A stretch of DNA of 24,625 nt from Clostridiales bacterium (GCA_003452915.1 DMMZ01000023.1:1-24625); one strand, 5' to 3'. Counted from the first letter of the stretch, positions 7,358-15,593 are shown. The notes: generated from the sequence alone by a model not told the origin. Made by a program: numbers and translations.

Positions 7358-8497
7358 TTATGACAGTCTGTTTTTATAATCGTCATAGCCAAAGCTACGG
7401 ATAAATTTTATATTTCCGTTTTTCTCAAAAATAGCAATAGACGGAAGATTAACTCCATTGAACATATTGCTTTTCACCATTGAATAATGCGCCATGTCGC
7501 AGAAGATCACTTTATCTCCGATTTCAAGTGGTTTGTCAAAAGAATAATCTCCTATAATATCACCTGCAAGGCAGGTCGGACCGCCAAATCTATAAGTATA
7601 AGGTTTTTCGTTAGGTAACCCTGCTCCGATAACATTAGGACGATATGGCATCTCGATAACATCAGGCATATGACAAGCCGCACTTGTGTCAAGGATTACA
7701 TTAGTTATTCCGTTATCAACAATATCAATAATGCTTGAAACTAAAAATCCAGTGTTTAGTGCAACAGCCTCACCAGGTTCAAGATAAACGTGAACATTAT
7801 ATTTGTTTTTAATATAATTAATACATTTTATCAGAGTATTAACATAATAATCCTCATGTGTTATATGATGTCCTCCGCCGAAATTAACCCATTCCATTTG
7901 ATAAAGATAATCGCCGAATTTTTCTTCAATAACCTTTATTGTTTCGGTCAATGCGTCAGAATTCTGCTCACAAAGTGTGTGAAAATGCAGTCCGCTTATC
8001 CCATTTAACAAATCGGGGCGGAAATTTTTCAATGTAACACCAAGCCTTGAACCAACCGAACAAGGATCGTATATTGCGTGATTTTGTGTGGAAAACTCGG
8101 GGTTAATACGTATTCCAAAGCTTTTACCGCTCTTAACTGCTTTATCCTTAAAATGCTCCCACTGCGAAAAAGAATTAAAAATCAAATGGTCACAAATGTC
8201 TAGAAGCTCGTCAAACTCACTTTCTATATAAGCTGGTGAAAAAACATGGTTCTCTTTCCCGAATTTTTCATAACCGAGCTTTGCTTCAAAAAGTCCGCTA
8301 GCTGTTGTACCGCTCAAATACTCACTTATTAATGGATAAAGCGAAAACATTGAGAAGGCCTTTTGTGCAAGTAAAATCTTGCAGCCTGTTGCATCTATTA
8401 TACTTTTCAACTTTTCAAGATTCTTTATTAAAAGGCTCTCGTCAACAATAATATATGGTGTTTGAACCAGATTTATATCAAAGTTTATCTCTTGCAT
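7358..8497 (-). CDS. nspC: Carboxynorspermidine/carboxyspermidine decarboxylase
   Basis: 379 residues, PLP-dependent enzyme of the alanine-racemase-fold decarboxylases. Seen directly: the PLP lysine context LLAQKAFS (K46) and the C-terminal GGPTCLAGD and IFCDMAHYSMVKSNMFNG boxes typical of NspC. It removes CO2 from carboxyspermidine (or carboxynorspermidine) to give spermidine (or norspermidine), the last step of the alternative spermidine route. Its ATG directly follows the TAA of the dehydrogenase gene, so translation is probably coupled. It is the last gene of the operon, followed by the terminator at 7309-7349. Confidence 0.93.
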   Translation of the reverse strand: MQEINFDINLVQTPYIIVDESLLIKNLEKLKSIIDATGCKILLAQKAFSMFSLYPLISEYLSGTTASGLFEAKLGYEKFGKENHVFSPAYIESEFDELLDICDHLIFNSFSQWEHFKDKAVKSGKSFGIRINPEFSTQNHAIYDPCSVGSRLGVTLKNFRPDLLNGISGLHFHTLCEQNSDALTETIKVIEEKFGDYLYQMEWVNFGGGHHITHEDYYVNTLIKCINYIKNKYNVHVYLEPGEAVALNTGFLVSSIIDIVDNGITNVILDTSAACHMPDVIEMPYRPNVIGAGLPNEKPYTYRFGGPTCLAGDIIGDYSFDKPLEIGDKVIFCDMAHYSMVKSNMFNGVNLPSIAIFEKNGNIKFIRSFGYDDYKNRLS

Positions 8498-9697
8498 TTA
8501 ATCTACCATTATTGGAGCAAAATTCTCTACCCAAGGAAGTCCCCACTTGTTAAGGGCTTCCATAAAAGGATCGGGGTTGAATTCTTCCATATTATATACA
8601 CCAGGCTTACGCCAGATACCCTGCATTACCAAAGCAGTTCCAATCATTGCAGGAACACCTGTTGTGTAGGAAATAGCCTGTGAGCCGACTTCTTTATAGC
8701 ATTCTTCGTGGTCACAAACATTGTATATATAATAGATTTTTTCTTTACCGTCCTTAATCCCTCTGAAAATGCAGCCGATATTTGTCTTTCCTTTTGTTCT
8801 CGGACCAAGTGAAGCAGGGTCAGGCAATACCGCTTTTAAAAACTGAAGCGGAATAATCATTTTACCTTCAAATTCGATAGGTTCAATCGAAGTCATGCCG
8901 ACATTCTCAAGGCATTTGAGGTGAGTTATATAGCTCTGACCAAAGGTCATAAAGAAACGTATTCTCTTGATTCCCTTTATATTAAGAGCAAGCGACTCCA
9001 GCTCCTCATGGTGAAGCAGATACATATCCTTGTTACCGATTTCGGCGAAATTGTAAACCCTTTTAATCTCCAACGGTTCGGTTTCAACCCAATCACCGTT
9101 CTCCCAATAACTGCCTTTTGCAGTAACCTCACGAATGTTTATTTCGGGGTTGAAATTGGTCGCAAAAGGATAACCGTGGTCGCCTGCATTAGCATCCAAA
9201 ATATCAATATAATGTATCTCATCAAAATGGTGCTTTAACGCATACGCAGAGAAAACGCTAGTAACACCAGGGTCAAAGCCACTGCCTAAGAGAGCTGTAA
9301 TTCCTGCTTTTTCAAACTTCTCACGGTATGCCCACTGCCATTTATATTCGAATTTTGCTGTATCTGTCGGCTCGTAGTTTGCAGTATCAACATAATGTGT
9401 TTTTGTAGCAAGACATGCGTCCATTATGGTAAGGTCTTGATATGGGAGAGCAAGATTCAATACCACATCAGGTTTAAAATCATTTATAAGAGCAATTAGC
9501 TCACTGGTATTGTCAGCATCCACTTTTGCTGTGTGAATTATTGTTTTTCCGCCCGAAAGCTTCTCCTTCAGAGCGTCGCACTTGCTTTTCGTGCGGGATG
9601 CAATCATAATTTCTTCAAAAACCTCACTGTTTTGACAACATTTATGAATAGCAACACTTGCTACCCCACCACAGCCGATAATTAATGCTTTTCCCAT
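8498..9697 (-). CDS. Carboxynorspermidine/carboxyspermidine dehydrogenase (synthase)
   Basis: 399 residues with an N-terminal Rossmann fold (KALIIGCGGVAS, residues 3-14) and the saccharopine-dehydrogenase-like body of the Lys1/CASDH family. It reductively condenses aspartate beta-semialdehyde with putrescine (or diaminopropane) using NADPH to form the carboxy-polyamine used by the next gene. The start is the ATG at 9697 with GGAGG 5 nt upstream. An in-frame ATG at 9718 would overlap speB and precede the ribosome binding site, so it is rejected. It lies 13 nt after speB. Confidence 0.92.
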   Translation of the reverse strand: MGKALIIGCGGVASVAIHKCCQNSEVFEEIMIASRTKSKCDALKEKLSGGKTIIHTAKVDADNTSELIALINDFKPDVVLNLALPYQDLTIMDACLATKTHYVDTANYEPTDTAKFEYKWQWAYREKFEKAGITALLGSGFDPGVTSVFSAYALKHHFDEIHYIDILDANAGDHGYPFATNFNPEINIREVTAKGSYWENGDWVETEPLEIKRVYNFAEIGNKDMYLLHHEELESLALNIKGIKRIRFFMTFGQSYITHLKCLENVGMTSIEPIEFEGKMIIPLQFLKAVLPDPASLGPRTKGKTNIGCIFRGIKDGKEKIYYIYNVCDHEECYKEVGSQAISYTTGVPAMIGTALVMQGIWRKPGVYNMEEFNPDPFMEALNKWGLPWVENFAPIMVD

Positions 9698-9710
9698 TTT
9701 TTCCTCCAAT

Positions 9711-10562
9711 TTAATCATTTATTGCGAGTAATAATTCTCTCAAAGTCTTACACGCGACAGCAGTCGATGCTCCGCTTATATCATAAATCGGGCTTAACTC
9801 GTTCATGTCGCAGCCTACTATATTTAGTTTATTTAATTTTATAATTGCACTAATCAACTCGATAAAACTAATTCCACCTGCCTCTGGTGTGCCTGTTCCC
9901 GGAAAAACCGAGGAATCTAAAACATCAAGGTCGAGTGTAAAGTAAACGGGCTTGTCCTTTAATTTTTCAATAACTTCGTCTAGTCCTGTCAGTCCAAACT
10001 TTTGTAAGCTGGTATGTTCTTTTGCGAACTCAAATTCTATCCTTTCACCAGAACGGATACCGAATTGGAAAATTCTACCGTCGCCTAATATCTCCCAAGC
10101 TCTGCGGATAACTGTTGCGTGGGAAAGTTTTTCTTCTAAGTAATCCTCACGCAAATCACAATGAGCATCAAAATGTATTATGTGCAAATCAGGATATTTT
10201 TTTGCAGCAGCTCTTATCGCTCCGAGTGTAACAAGGTGTTCTCCACCAATCATCAAAGGCCTTTTACCGTCTGAAAGAATAGCTTCTGTACGTTCCTCAA
10301 TCATATAAAGAACACGCTCTGTATTTCCGAAAGGAAGGTCAAGGTCACCGCTGTCCATTATCGATAAATCCAATAAATCCTTATCCTGATACGGACTGTA
10401 GGTTTCAATTCCAAAGGACTCGGCTCTGATTGCCCGGGGAGCGGAACGTGTGCCGGGACGGTAGGAGGTTGTGGAGTCAAACGGTGCTCCGAAAATAACC
10501 GTCTTGGCTTCATCATATTCCTTATCACAACCAATAAAACAACTCGTTTGACTATTCAACAT
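9711..10562 (-). CDS. speB: Agmatinase (ureohydrolase family)
   Basis: 283 residues of the arginase/agmatinase fold. The Mn ligand motifs are present: GGEH near 107-109, DAHCD at 132-136 and the DLDVLD segment near 211-216, where the usual following Pro is Ser. It hydrolyses agmatine to putrescine and urea. In some bacteria the homologue acts on N1-aminopropylagmatine instead, which cannot be excluded with speE next door. The ATG at 10562 has GAGGAG 10 nt upstream; a TTG at 10568 is possible. The gene overlaps the end of speE by 11 nt. Confidence 0.9.
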   Translation of the reverse strand: MLNSQTSCFIGCDKEYDEAKTVIFGAPFDSTTSYRPGTRSAPRAIRAESFGIETYSPYQDKDLLDLSIMDSGDLDLPFGNTERVLYMIEERTEAILSDGKRPLMIGGEHLVTLGAIRAAAKKYPDLHIIHFDAHCDLREDYLEEKLSHATVIRRAWEILGDGRIFQFGIRSGERIEFEFAKEHTSLQKFGLTGLDEVIEKLKDKPVYFTLDLDVLDSSVFPGTGTPEAGGISFIELISAIIKLNKLNIVGCDMNELSPIYDISGASTAVACKTLRELLLAIND

Positions 10563-11403
10563 TTTCAAGAAGCTCCTCTACATAATTTGGCAGAAAGAAA
10601 GCTCCAACATGCAGATTTGTATTATAATATCTGGTTTTTATGCCAAGTGCATTCCATTCGTCCGCTTTCAGATCCTTAATCGGATGATATATCTTTGAAG
10701 CAAAGCCGAAAAGCCAATGCCCGGACGGATAGGTCGGAATATGAGCCTGATATACTCTGCTGATTGAAAAAGACTCAACTATACGTTTGTGAGCTCTCTG
10801 CATTGCGTTTGCATCGTTCTTGTAAAAAGCACTCTCGTGTTGATTTACCATTATTCCATCGTCTTTAAGTGCTTTAAAACAGTTGCCGTAGAATTCTTTT
10901 GTAAATAATCCCTCCCCAGGTCCGAATGGATCGGTGGAATCTACGATTATAAGGTCATATTCGTTTTCGCATCTACGGACGAATTTTAAGCCGTCTTGAA
11001 TATAAATATTTACTCTCGCATCATCAAAGCAACAGGCTGTCTGCGGTAGAAATTCCTTGCAGACATTAATAACCATTTCATCTATCTCAACAAGGTCAAT
11101 TTGTTCGATATTATTGTATCTTGTAAGTTCGCGGATAACTCCCCCGTCACCGGCACCGATAACAAGTATCTTTTTTATATATGGGTGTACCGCCATAGGA
11201 ACGTGTGTAATCATCTCGTGATAAATAAACTCGTCCTTTTCAGTTAGCATCATAAAACCGTCAAGAGTTAAAAAGCGACCGAACTCTGGAGAATCAAATA
11301 CATCTATACGTTGAAATTCACTGCTTTTACTATATAACTGTTTATCCACTCTTATCGAGAACTTTACGTTTTTTGTGTGATTCTCTGAATACCAAAATTC
11401 CAT
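10552..11403 (-). CDS. speE: Spermidine synthase (aminopropyltransferase)
   Basis: 283 residues. Seen: YHEMITHVP near 61-69, the AdoMet-site glycine motif GAGDGG (83-88, usually GGGDGG) and DSTDPFGPGEGLF from 155 with the catalytic Asp. It moves an aminopropyl group from decarboxylated AdoMet to putrescine; agmatine or another amine could be the acceptor. The start at 11403 (MEFWYSE) lies 2 nt after the speA stop. A longer frame starting at 11472 would overlap speA by 67 nt and is rejected. AAGGGTGG upstream is a weak ribosome binding site, so coupling to speA is likely. Confidence 0.9.
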   Translation of the reverse strand: MEFWYSENHTKNVKFSIRVDKQLYSKSSEFQRIDVFDSPEFGRFLTLDGFMMLTEKDEFIYHEMITHVPMAVHPYIKKILVIGAGDGGVIRELTRYNNIEQIDLVEIDEMVINVCKEFLPQTACCFDDARVNIYIQDGLKFVRRCENEYDLIIVDSTDPFGPGEGLFTKEFYGNCFKALKDDGIMVNQHESAFYKNDANAMQRAHKRIVESFSISRVYQAHIPTYPSGHWLFGFASKIYHPIKDLKADEWNALGIKTRYYNTNLHVGAFFLPNYVEELLENVE

Positions 11404-11405
11404 GT

Positions 11406-12866
11406 TTAATAGCCACCCTTCAAAACATTTACACGTTTGATTTCCATATCCTCGGGTCCTGTCATCAAACAACCTTTAGCTTTAGCGTATTTTATATAGT
11501 CCATAATCTCTTTAGTTATTTCCTCACCAGGTGCAAGAATAGGAATACCCGGAGGATAGCTCATTATAAATTCTGTGCAGATTCTGCCTTCTGATTCATC
11601 GATATCAACCGATTCTTTTTCGGAATAAAAAGCTTCCTGCGGAGCTAAAACTACTCTTGGGCTTATATATTCGTAATCAAGCATTCCTGTTCTGTCTTTT
11701 TTGTAACGTCTTCTAATTTCGGATAAAGCACCGACAAGCCGCTCAATATCGCTTTTGCGGTCACCAATTGAAACATAAGCCAGAATGTTGCCTATGTCGC
11801 CAAATTCAGTTTGTATGTCGTATTCATCACGAAGAATTTCATAAACCTCAATACCTGCAAGTCCTATGTTAAGTGTGTTTAAAGATAGTTTTGTTACATC
11901 AAAATCAAAGATTGTATCACCGTTAATAAGCTCTCTTGAATAAGCGTAATAATCGCCTATCTGATTAATTTCCTCCCTCGCATATTGTGCCATATCTACA
12001 ACAGAAGCAAAAATTTGTTCACCGTTTAAAGCAAGATTCCTGCGTGAAATGTCAAGGCTGGAGAGCAATAAATAAGAACCGCTGGTGGTCTGCATAAGAT
12101 TGATTATCTGACGAACATAATTTTTATTTACATTCTTTCCGGTAAGTAAAAAGGAGCTCTGCGTAAGGGAACCGCCTGATTTATGCATACTGACAGATGC
12201 CATATCCGCACCGGCCGCCATTGCAGAAATCGGTAAATTCTTGCCAAAATAAAAGTGTGTTCCGTGTGCTTCATCTACGAGAACCTTTAAACCTTTACTG
12301 TGTGCAAGCTCGGTAATACCTTTTAAATTAGAACAAATTCCGTAATAAGTTGGATTGTTAACGAAAACCGCTTTCGCATCGGGGAACCTCTCAATCGCTT
12401 CTTTTACACCGTCAAGCGACATTCCAAGAGCAATACCGATCTCATGATTTGTATGCGGATTGACATAAACAGGAATAGCACCGCACAGGATAAGTGCATT
12501 AATAACACTTCTGTGTACGTTACGTGGAAGTATAATTTTATCACCTTTTTTACAGGTGGAAATAATCATAGTTTGAACAGCCGAGGTAGTTCCGTTTACC
12601 ATTAAAAAAGCGTTTGCAGCACCAAAGGCCTCGGCAGCAAGTATTTCTGCTTCTCTTATTACAGTAACAGGATGACACAGGTTGTCCAGAGGTTGCATAG
12701 CGTTTACGTCTACTGTCAGGCATTTTTCACCCAGAAATTCTGTCAATGCAGGATTTCCTCTGCCCCTTTTATGTCCGGGTACATCAAAAGGAACTATCCG
12801 CATATTCTTCATTTCCTGCAACGCTTCATATATCGGAGCTCTTGTCTGTGTGTTGCTATTTTCCAT
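11406..12866 (-). CDS. speA: Arginine decarboxylase, Orn/Lys/Arg decarboxylase fold
   Basis: 486 residues, the length of the Bacillus SpeA/YaaO type of fold-I PLP decarboxylases without the long N-terminal wing domain. Seen: DEAHGTH at 198-204 and the PLP lysine in SMHKSGGSLTQSS (K229), followed by the C-terminal family domain with PPGIPILAPGE. It converts arginine to agmatine. Specificity for arginine is inferred from the agmatinase two genes downstream. AAGGA lies upstream of the ATG, and the gene follows speD by 17 nt. Confidence 0.9.
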   Translation of the reverse strand: MENSNTQTRAPIYEALQEMKNMRIVPFDVPGHKRGRGNPALTEFLGEKCLTVDVNAMQPLDNLCHPVTVIREAEILAAEAFGAANAFLMVNGTTSAVQTMIISTCKKGDKIILPRNVHRSVINALILCGAIPVYVNPHTNHEIGIALGMSLDGVKEAIERFPDAKAVFVNNPTYYGICSNLKGITELAHSKGLKVLVDEAHGTHFYFGKNLPISAMAAGADMASVSMHKSGGSLTQSSFLLTGKNVNKNYVRQIINLMQTTSGSYLLLSSLDISRRNLALNGEQIFASVVDMAQYAREEINQIGDYYAYSRELINGDTIFDFDVTKLSLNTLNIGLAGIEVYEILRDEYDIQTEFGDIGNILAYVSIGDRKSDIERLVGALSEIRRRYKKDRTGMLDYEYISPRVVLAPQEAFYSEKESVDIDESEGRICTEFIMSYPPGIPILAPGEEITKEIMDYIKYAKAKGCLMTGPEDMEIKRVNVLKGGY

Positions 12867-12883
12867 TTTATATCCTTATATTT

Positions 12884-13657
12884 TTAAGATTTATATATAT
12901 TTGAACCGCTGAAAATCTCTATCATTTCCTTACGAAGTGAATTTGTAATTTCCAGTCTTGTTTGCGGAGGAAGCTCATAAACATCAGTATTAAATAAATA
13001 GTTTTGCAGGTCAACATCTTTAATGAGCATTTTAGTGTGGAATATATTTGATTGATAAACATTAATGTCTATCGCATCATATTTCTTTAATATTACGGTG
13101 TCTATATAATTTTGAATCGAGGTAATATAATGATCAAGATAGAGTTTTTTGCCGTCGATATCTCTGGTAAAGCCTCTGACACGGTAATCCATTGTTATTA
13201 TATCCGAATCAAAGCTGCCTATTAAATAATCAAGAGTCTGAAGCGGTGTAATTTCACCGCAGGTAGTAACATCTATATCAACTCTGAAGGTTGCAATAGA
13301 ATTACCCGGATGAAATTCCGGAAAGGTATGGACGGTAACATGACTTTTATCAAGATGCGAAACTACCGTATCGCCGCTTTTGGAGGCAATCATTGATTCT
13401 TCAGCTATTAAGAAAGTTACACTGGCACCCTGTGGTTCGTAATCCTGCTTAGAAATATTAAGTACCTGTGCACCAATCATATCAGTAACCTTTAAAAGGA
13501 TGTTTGTAAGTCTATCGGAATTATATTGTTCATCAATATACGCAATATAATCTCGCTGTTCTCGTTCGGTTTTAGCGTAACATACATCGTATATGTTGAA
13601 ACTGAGAGATTTTGTTAGATTGTTAAAACCATAAAGTTTAAGTTTGTTTTCTGTCAT
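12884..13657 (-). CDS. speD: S-adenosylmethionine decarboxylase proenzyme, E. coli-type
   Basis: 257 residues, close to the 264 of E. coli SpeD. The self-cleavage site is visible as K104-S105 in LDKSHVTVHTFPE; S105 becomes the pyruvoyl cofactor. Further family signatures are TCGEITPLQTLDYLIG, DYRVRGFTRD and NIFHTKML. It makes decarboxylated AdoMet, the aminopropyl donor for speE. It is the first gene of the operon and is preceded within 43 nt by an intrinsic terminator and a long structured leader, which suggests control by attenuation. Confidence 0.95.
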   Translation of the reverse strand: MTENKLKLYGFNNLTKSLSFNIYDVCYAKTEREQRDYIAYIDEQYNSDRLTNILLKVTDMIGAQVLNISKQDYEPQGASVTFLIAEESMIASKSGDTVVSHLDKSHVTVHTFPEFHPGNSIATFRVDIDVTTCGEITPLQTLDYLIGSFDSDIITMDYRVRGFTRDIDGKKLYLDHYITSIQNYIDTVILKKYDAIDINVYQSNIFHTKMLIKDVDLQNYLFNTDVYELPPQTRLEITNSLRKEMIEIFSGSNIYKS

Positions 13658-13700
13658 TAATTTTTACCCCATAAAATTTTAATTGAATTTTTTTGCAAAC

Positions 13701-13727
13701 AAAAATCGGGTGTCACACAACACCCGA
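13701..13727 (-). terminator. Intrinsic terminator just upstream of speD
   Basis: On the minus strand, TCGGGTGT (13727-13720) pairs with ACACCCGA (13713-13706) and is followed by TTTTTG. Only 43 nt separate it from the speD start, and no promoter is apparent in that gap. It could attenuate the polyamine operon or end an independent small RNA. Confidence 0.88.
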
Positions 13728-13818
13728 GTCAATATTCTACAAAAACATACAAATCAACCGAAAACATAGCTTAATAAATCAAGCATAGAATGTTCCGATT
13801 AATGTTTATTAAATTGCA

Positions 13819-14114
13819 GATTTCAGAGTCTATATAGCAAGAACTACTTTTACTACTCTTATTGACCGTTTCACAAGTGTTGTGTATAACGTTACACATG
13901 GTTATGAAGTAACCAACTTATAAAATTTGAGCTTTTAACTCAATCAATAATGCAACCCATATGGGTCGCTTTTCGGCAGTTGACCCGGCTGTCCGTATGG
14001 CCTTGATTCCTCTTTCTCAGGAATGGTCAATGTTCTTAAAGAAGCATATCCATTCATCAAAGATACCTTCTTTTGCTTACCGCAAAATAATAGCGATTAA
14101 GACTCTAAAAACTA
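13819..14114 (-). ncRNA. Structured leader RNA upstream of the polyamine operon
   Basis: Read on the minus strand from about 14114. A closing stem pairs 14112-14101 with 13830-13819 (11 of 12 pairs, one G-U). Inside it, AAGAAC-ATTGACC (14037-14025) pairs with GGTCAAT (13867-13861) and GTTCTT (13844-13839). Local hairpins include TTTTGC-GGTAA-GCAAAA and ATTCC...GGAAT (14024-14006). CGGACAG (13995-13989) pairs with CTGCCG (13979-13974), and its loop GGGTC (13986-13982) is complementary to GACCC (13967-13963), an H-type pseudoknot. The GC content is higher than in the flanks. I cannot assign a class; a known Clostridia RNA such as raiA RNA is possible but unverified. Confidence 0.7.
13944..14057 (-). 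CDS. Possible Pro-rich leader peptide (37 codons) inside the leader RNA
   Basis: ATG at 14057, preceded by AGAAGG about 9 nt upstream, open to TGA at 13946-13944. The peptide ends with a Pro/Gly/Tyr-rich part (RPYGQPGQLP, then DPYGLHY). A translated leader peptide with prolines could sense polyamines through ribosome stalling. However, the frame overlaps the predicted pseudoknot and may be open only by chance. Confidence 0.3.
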   Translation of the reverse strand: MNGYASLRTLTIPEKEESRPYGQPGQLPKSDPYGLHY

Positions 14115-14120
14115 TTTGCT

Positions 14121-14149
14121 ATTTTATAATAATTGAAGTGATTTGTCAA
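14121..14149 (-). promoter_or_regulatory. Promoter of the leader RNA and polyamine operon
   Basis: On the minus strand TTGACA (14149-14144), 17-nt spacer, TAAAAT (14126-14121). The start point near 14114 coincides with the 5' end of the closing stem of the leader RNA. Confidence 0.8.
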
Positions 14150-14257
14150 TAGAAAATTATAAATATTTTTCGGAGTATAAATTTTCTGTTGCATATATTT
14201 TTGCAATATGTTACTATAAATATACAAATTATTTTTGAAACATTTAGGGTAAAATAA

Positions 14258-14779
14258 ATGTTGGATTACAAATTGATTCGTTCCTCACGAAAAACTCTTT
14301 CGCTTGAAATTTCCGCCGATAAACAAATAATAGTAAGAGCTCCGTTTAGAGTACAAAAAAGCGTGATTGATAGCTTTGTTTGTAAGCATATCGTTTGGAT
14401 AGAAAAGCATCTTGAGAAAAGAAAAAACCAAATAAATAAAGAGTTAGTTCTCACATCTGAGCAGATAAAAGAATTAAAAAGAAAAGCGAGCGAATATTTA
14501 CCAAGCAAAACAGCATATTTTGCCAATATAATGGATGTTAAACCTACATCGGTAAAAATAACCTCCGCAAAAAAACGCTTCGGTAGCTGTAGCCCCAAAA
14601 ACGGAATTTGTTATTCCTGGCGATTAATGAATTACCCTGTTTTAGCAATCGACTACGTTATCGTTCACGAACTTGCTCATATCAAACATAAAAATCACAG
14701 CAAGGCTCTTTATGAATATATCGAAAAATACCTTCCTGACTATAAAAATAGATTAAAATTATTAAAAGATAGGAGTTAA
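14258..14779 (+). CDS. YgjP-type zinc metallopeptidase (DUF45/M48-like)
   Basis: 173 residues. HELAH at 137-141 supplies the zinc-binding HExxH, and RFGSCS at 107-112 with SWRL nearby is the second hallmark of the YgjP family. The N-terminal half is a beta-rich region with a coiled middle. It is probably a cytoplasmic peptidase; the substrate is unknown. Many family members are about 230 residues, so this is a short form. It has a weak AGGG ribosome binding site. A possible upstream promoter is TTGCAT-17-TACTAT near 14190-14218. It leads a three-gene plus-strand unit divergent from the polyamine leader. Confidence 0.85.
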   Translation: MLDYKLIRSSRKTLSLEISADKQIIVRAPFRVQKSVIDSFVCKHIVWIEKHLEKRKNQINKELVLTSEQIKELKRKASEYLPSKTAYFANIMDVKPTSVKITSAKKRFGSCSPKNGICYSWRLMNYPVLAIDYVIVHELAHIKHKNHSKALYEYIEKYLPDYKNRLKLLKDRS

Positions 14780-14784
14780 CCAGA

Positions 14785-15015
14785 ATGTCAAAATTTATTC
14801 CTTTTGATAAACTCTCTAAGAAAGAACAAAAAGAGTTTATGAAGAAAAAGCGTGTTACTTGGGGAGAATTTAACCCTGCAACACGCAAACCAACGAAGCC
14901 TAAAGTGTATAACAGAAAAAAGATTCGTGACCAGGAGGATGATAACTTCGGTACGAGTCTTTTTTATAGAAAGATGGCGTATTATGCGTTTATTTATCGC
15001 AATAATTTTCAATAA
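14785..15015 (+). CDS. Small basic conserved protein, function unknown
   Basis: 76 residues, strongly Lys/Arg-rich in the first 50 (SKFIPFDKLSKKEQKEF, then WGEFNPATRKP). I recall similar short proteins starting this way in other Clostridia but know no function. GGAG lies 10 nt upstream of the ATG, which is 5 nt after the metallopeptidase stop. The last 32 nt overlap thpR in another frame, consistent with coupling. A nucleic-acid-binding role would fit the charge but is a guess. Confidence 0.65.
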   Translation: MSKFIPFDKLSKKEQKEFMKKKRVTWGEFNPATRKPTKPKVYNRKKIRDQEDDNFGTSLFYRKMAYYAFIYRNNFQ

Positions 15016-15496
15016 TGAAATTAAATCAGATCTTCTTAGCAATATTAAAAAATTACAGGAAGCATCAATAAAAGGCAATTTTACTTGTGATGAAAATCTG
15101 CATCTTACACTTGCTTTTATCGGCGAAACTGACAGATTAAATGGCATAAAGAAAGTAATCGATGAAATCAAAGCTGTACCTTTTTTGATTACACTCGGTA
15201 AAAACGGAGTATTCAAGCGAAGCGGTGGAGACATTCACTGGGTAGGTATAGAAAGAAGTGACGAATTGCTGGCTGTAAAAAATCAAATCTCCAATAATTT
15301 ACGCTCTCAAGGTTTTTTTCAAGAAAACAAGGATTTTCTACCTCATATTACCCTTAGCAGAGAAACAATTTTAAAATCTAATATAGAATTTAAAATTCAA
15401 AAATTAAGTATGAAAGTAACAATAATAAGTCTTATGAAATCTGAACACATAAAGGGCAAACTCGTTTATACGGAGATTTATAGAAAACAATTGTAG
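14984..15496 (+). CDS. thpR: RNA 2',3'-cyclic phosphodiesterase (2H family)
   Basis: 170 residues from the ATG at 14984 (MRLFIAI, the typical family start). The two HxTx motifs are HLTL (40-43) and HITL (121-124), which form the catalytic site of 2H phosphoesterases. It opens 2',3'-cyclic phosphates on RNA to 2'-phosphates. The same frame is open back to 14852, but the extra residues overlap the small basic gene and do not match the family. No strong ribosome binding site is seen, so coupling to the upstream gene is likely. Confidence 0.85.
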   Translation: MRLFIAIIFNNEIKSDLLSNIKKLQEASIKGNFTCDENLHLTLAFIGETDRLNGIKKVIDEIKAVPFLITLGKNGVFKRSGGDIHWVGIERSDELLAVKNQISNNLRSQGFFQENKDFLPHITLSRETILKSNIEFKIQKLSMKVTIISLMKSEHIKGKLVYTEIYRKQL

Positions 15497-15525
15497 TATA
15501 TTATCATCGTATAAGTTGATCAAAT

Positions 15526-15566
15526 AAAACAGCTCTGCATCAACAAAAATGCAGAGCTGTTTTTTA
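15526..15566. terminator. Very strong terminator between thpR and prfA
   Basis: Perfect 15-bp stem, 15526-15540 with 15549-15563, loop of 8 nt, with T-rich sequence on the plus side and a T-run in the reverse direction too. It serves the convergent thpR and prfA genes. Confidence 0.92.
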
Positions 15567-15593
15567 CAAGAAACTGCGTCCGCTGTTTCTTGT
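15566..15593. terminator. Second hairpin directly after prfA
   Basis: ACAAGAAAC (15566-15574) pairs with GTTTCTTGT (15585-15593); the loop holds an inner GC/GC pair. It is followed by TTATTTTATT on the plus side. It acts in tandem with the stronger terminator at 15526-15566. Confidence 0.6.

Noticed and set aside
9698..9718. Longer start for the carboxyspermidine dehydrogenase
   Set aside because: The longer start lies upstream of a clear GGAGG that serves the ATG at 9697, and it overlaps the end of speB.
11404..11472. Longer start for spermidine synthase
   Set aside because: It would overlap speA by 67 nt, and its residues do not resemble the family; MEFWYSE at 11403 is the usual type of start.
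13658..13700. Separate promoter for speD after the terminator
   Set aside because: The 43-nt gap contains no acceptable -35/-10 pair, only an AT-rich stretch and the ribosome binding site.
13961..14152. Plus-strand 63-codon frame
   Set aside because: It lies antisense to the structured leader RNA and promoter of the polyamine operon and has no ribosome binding site.
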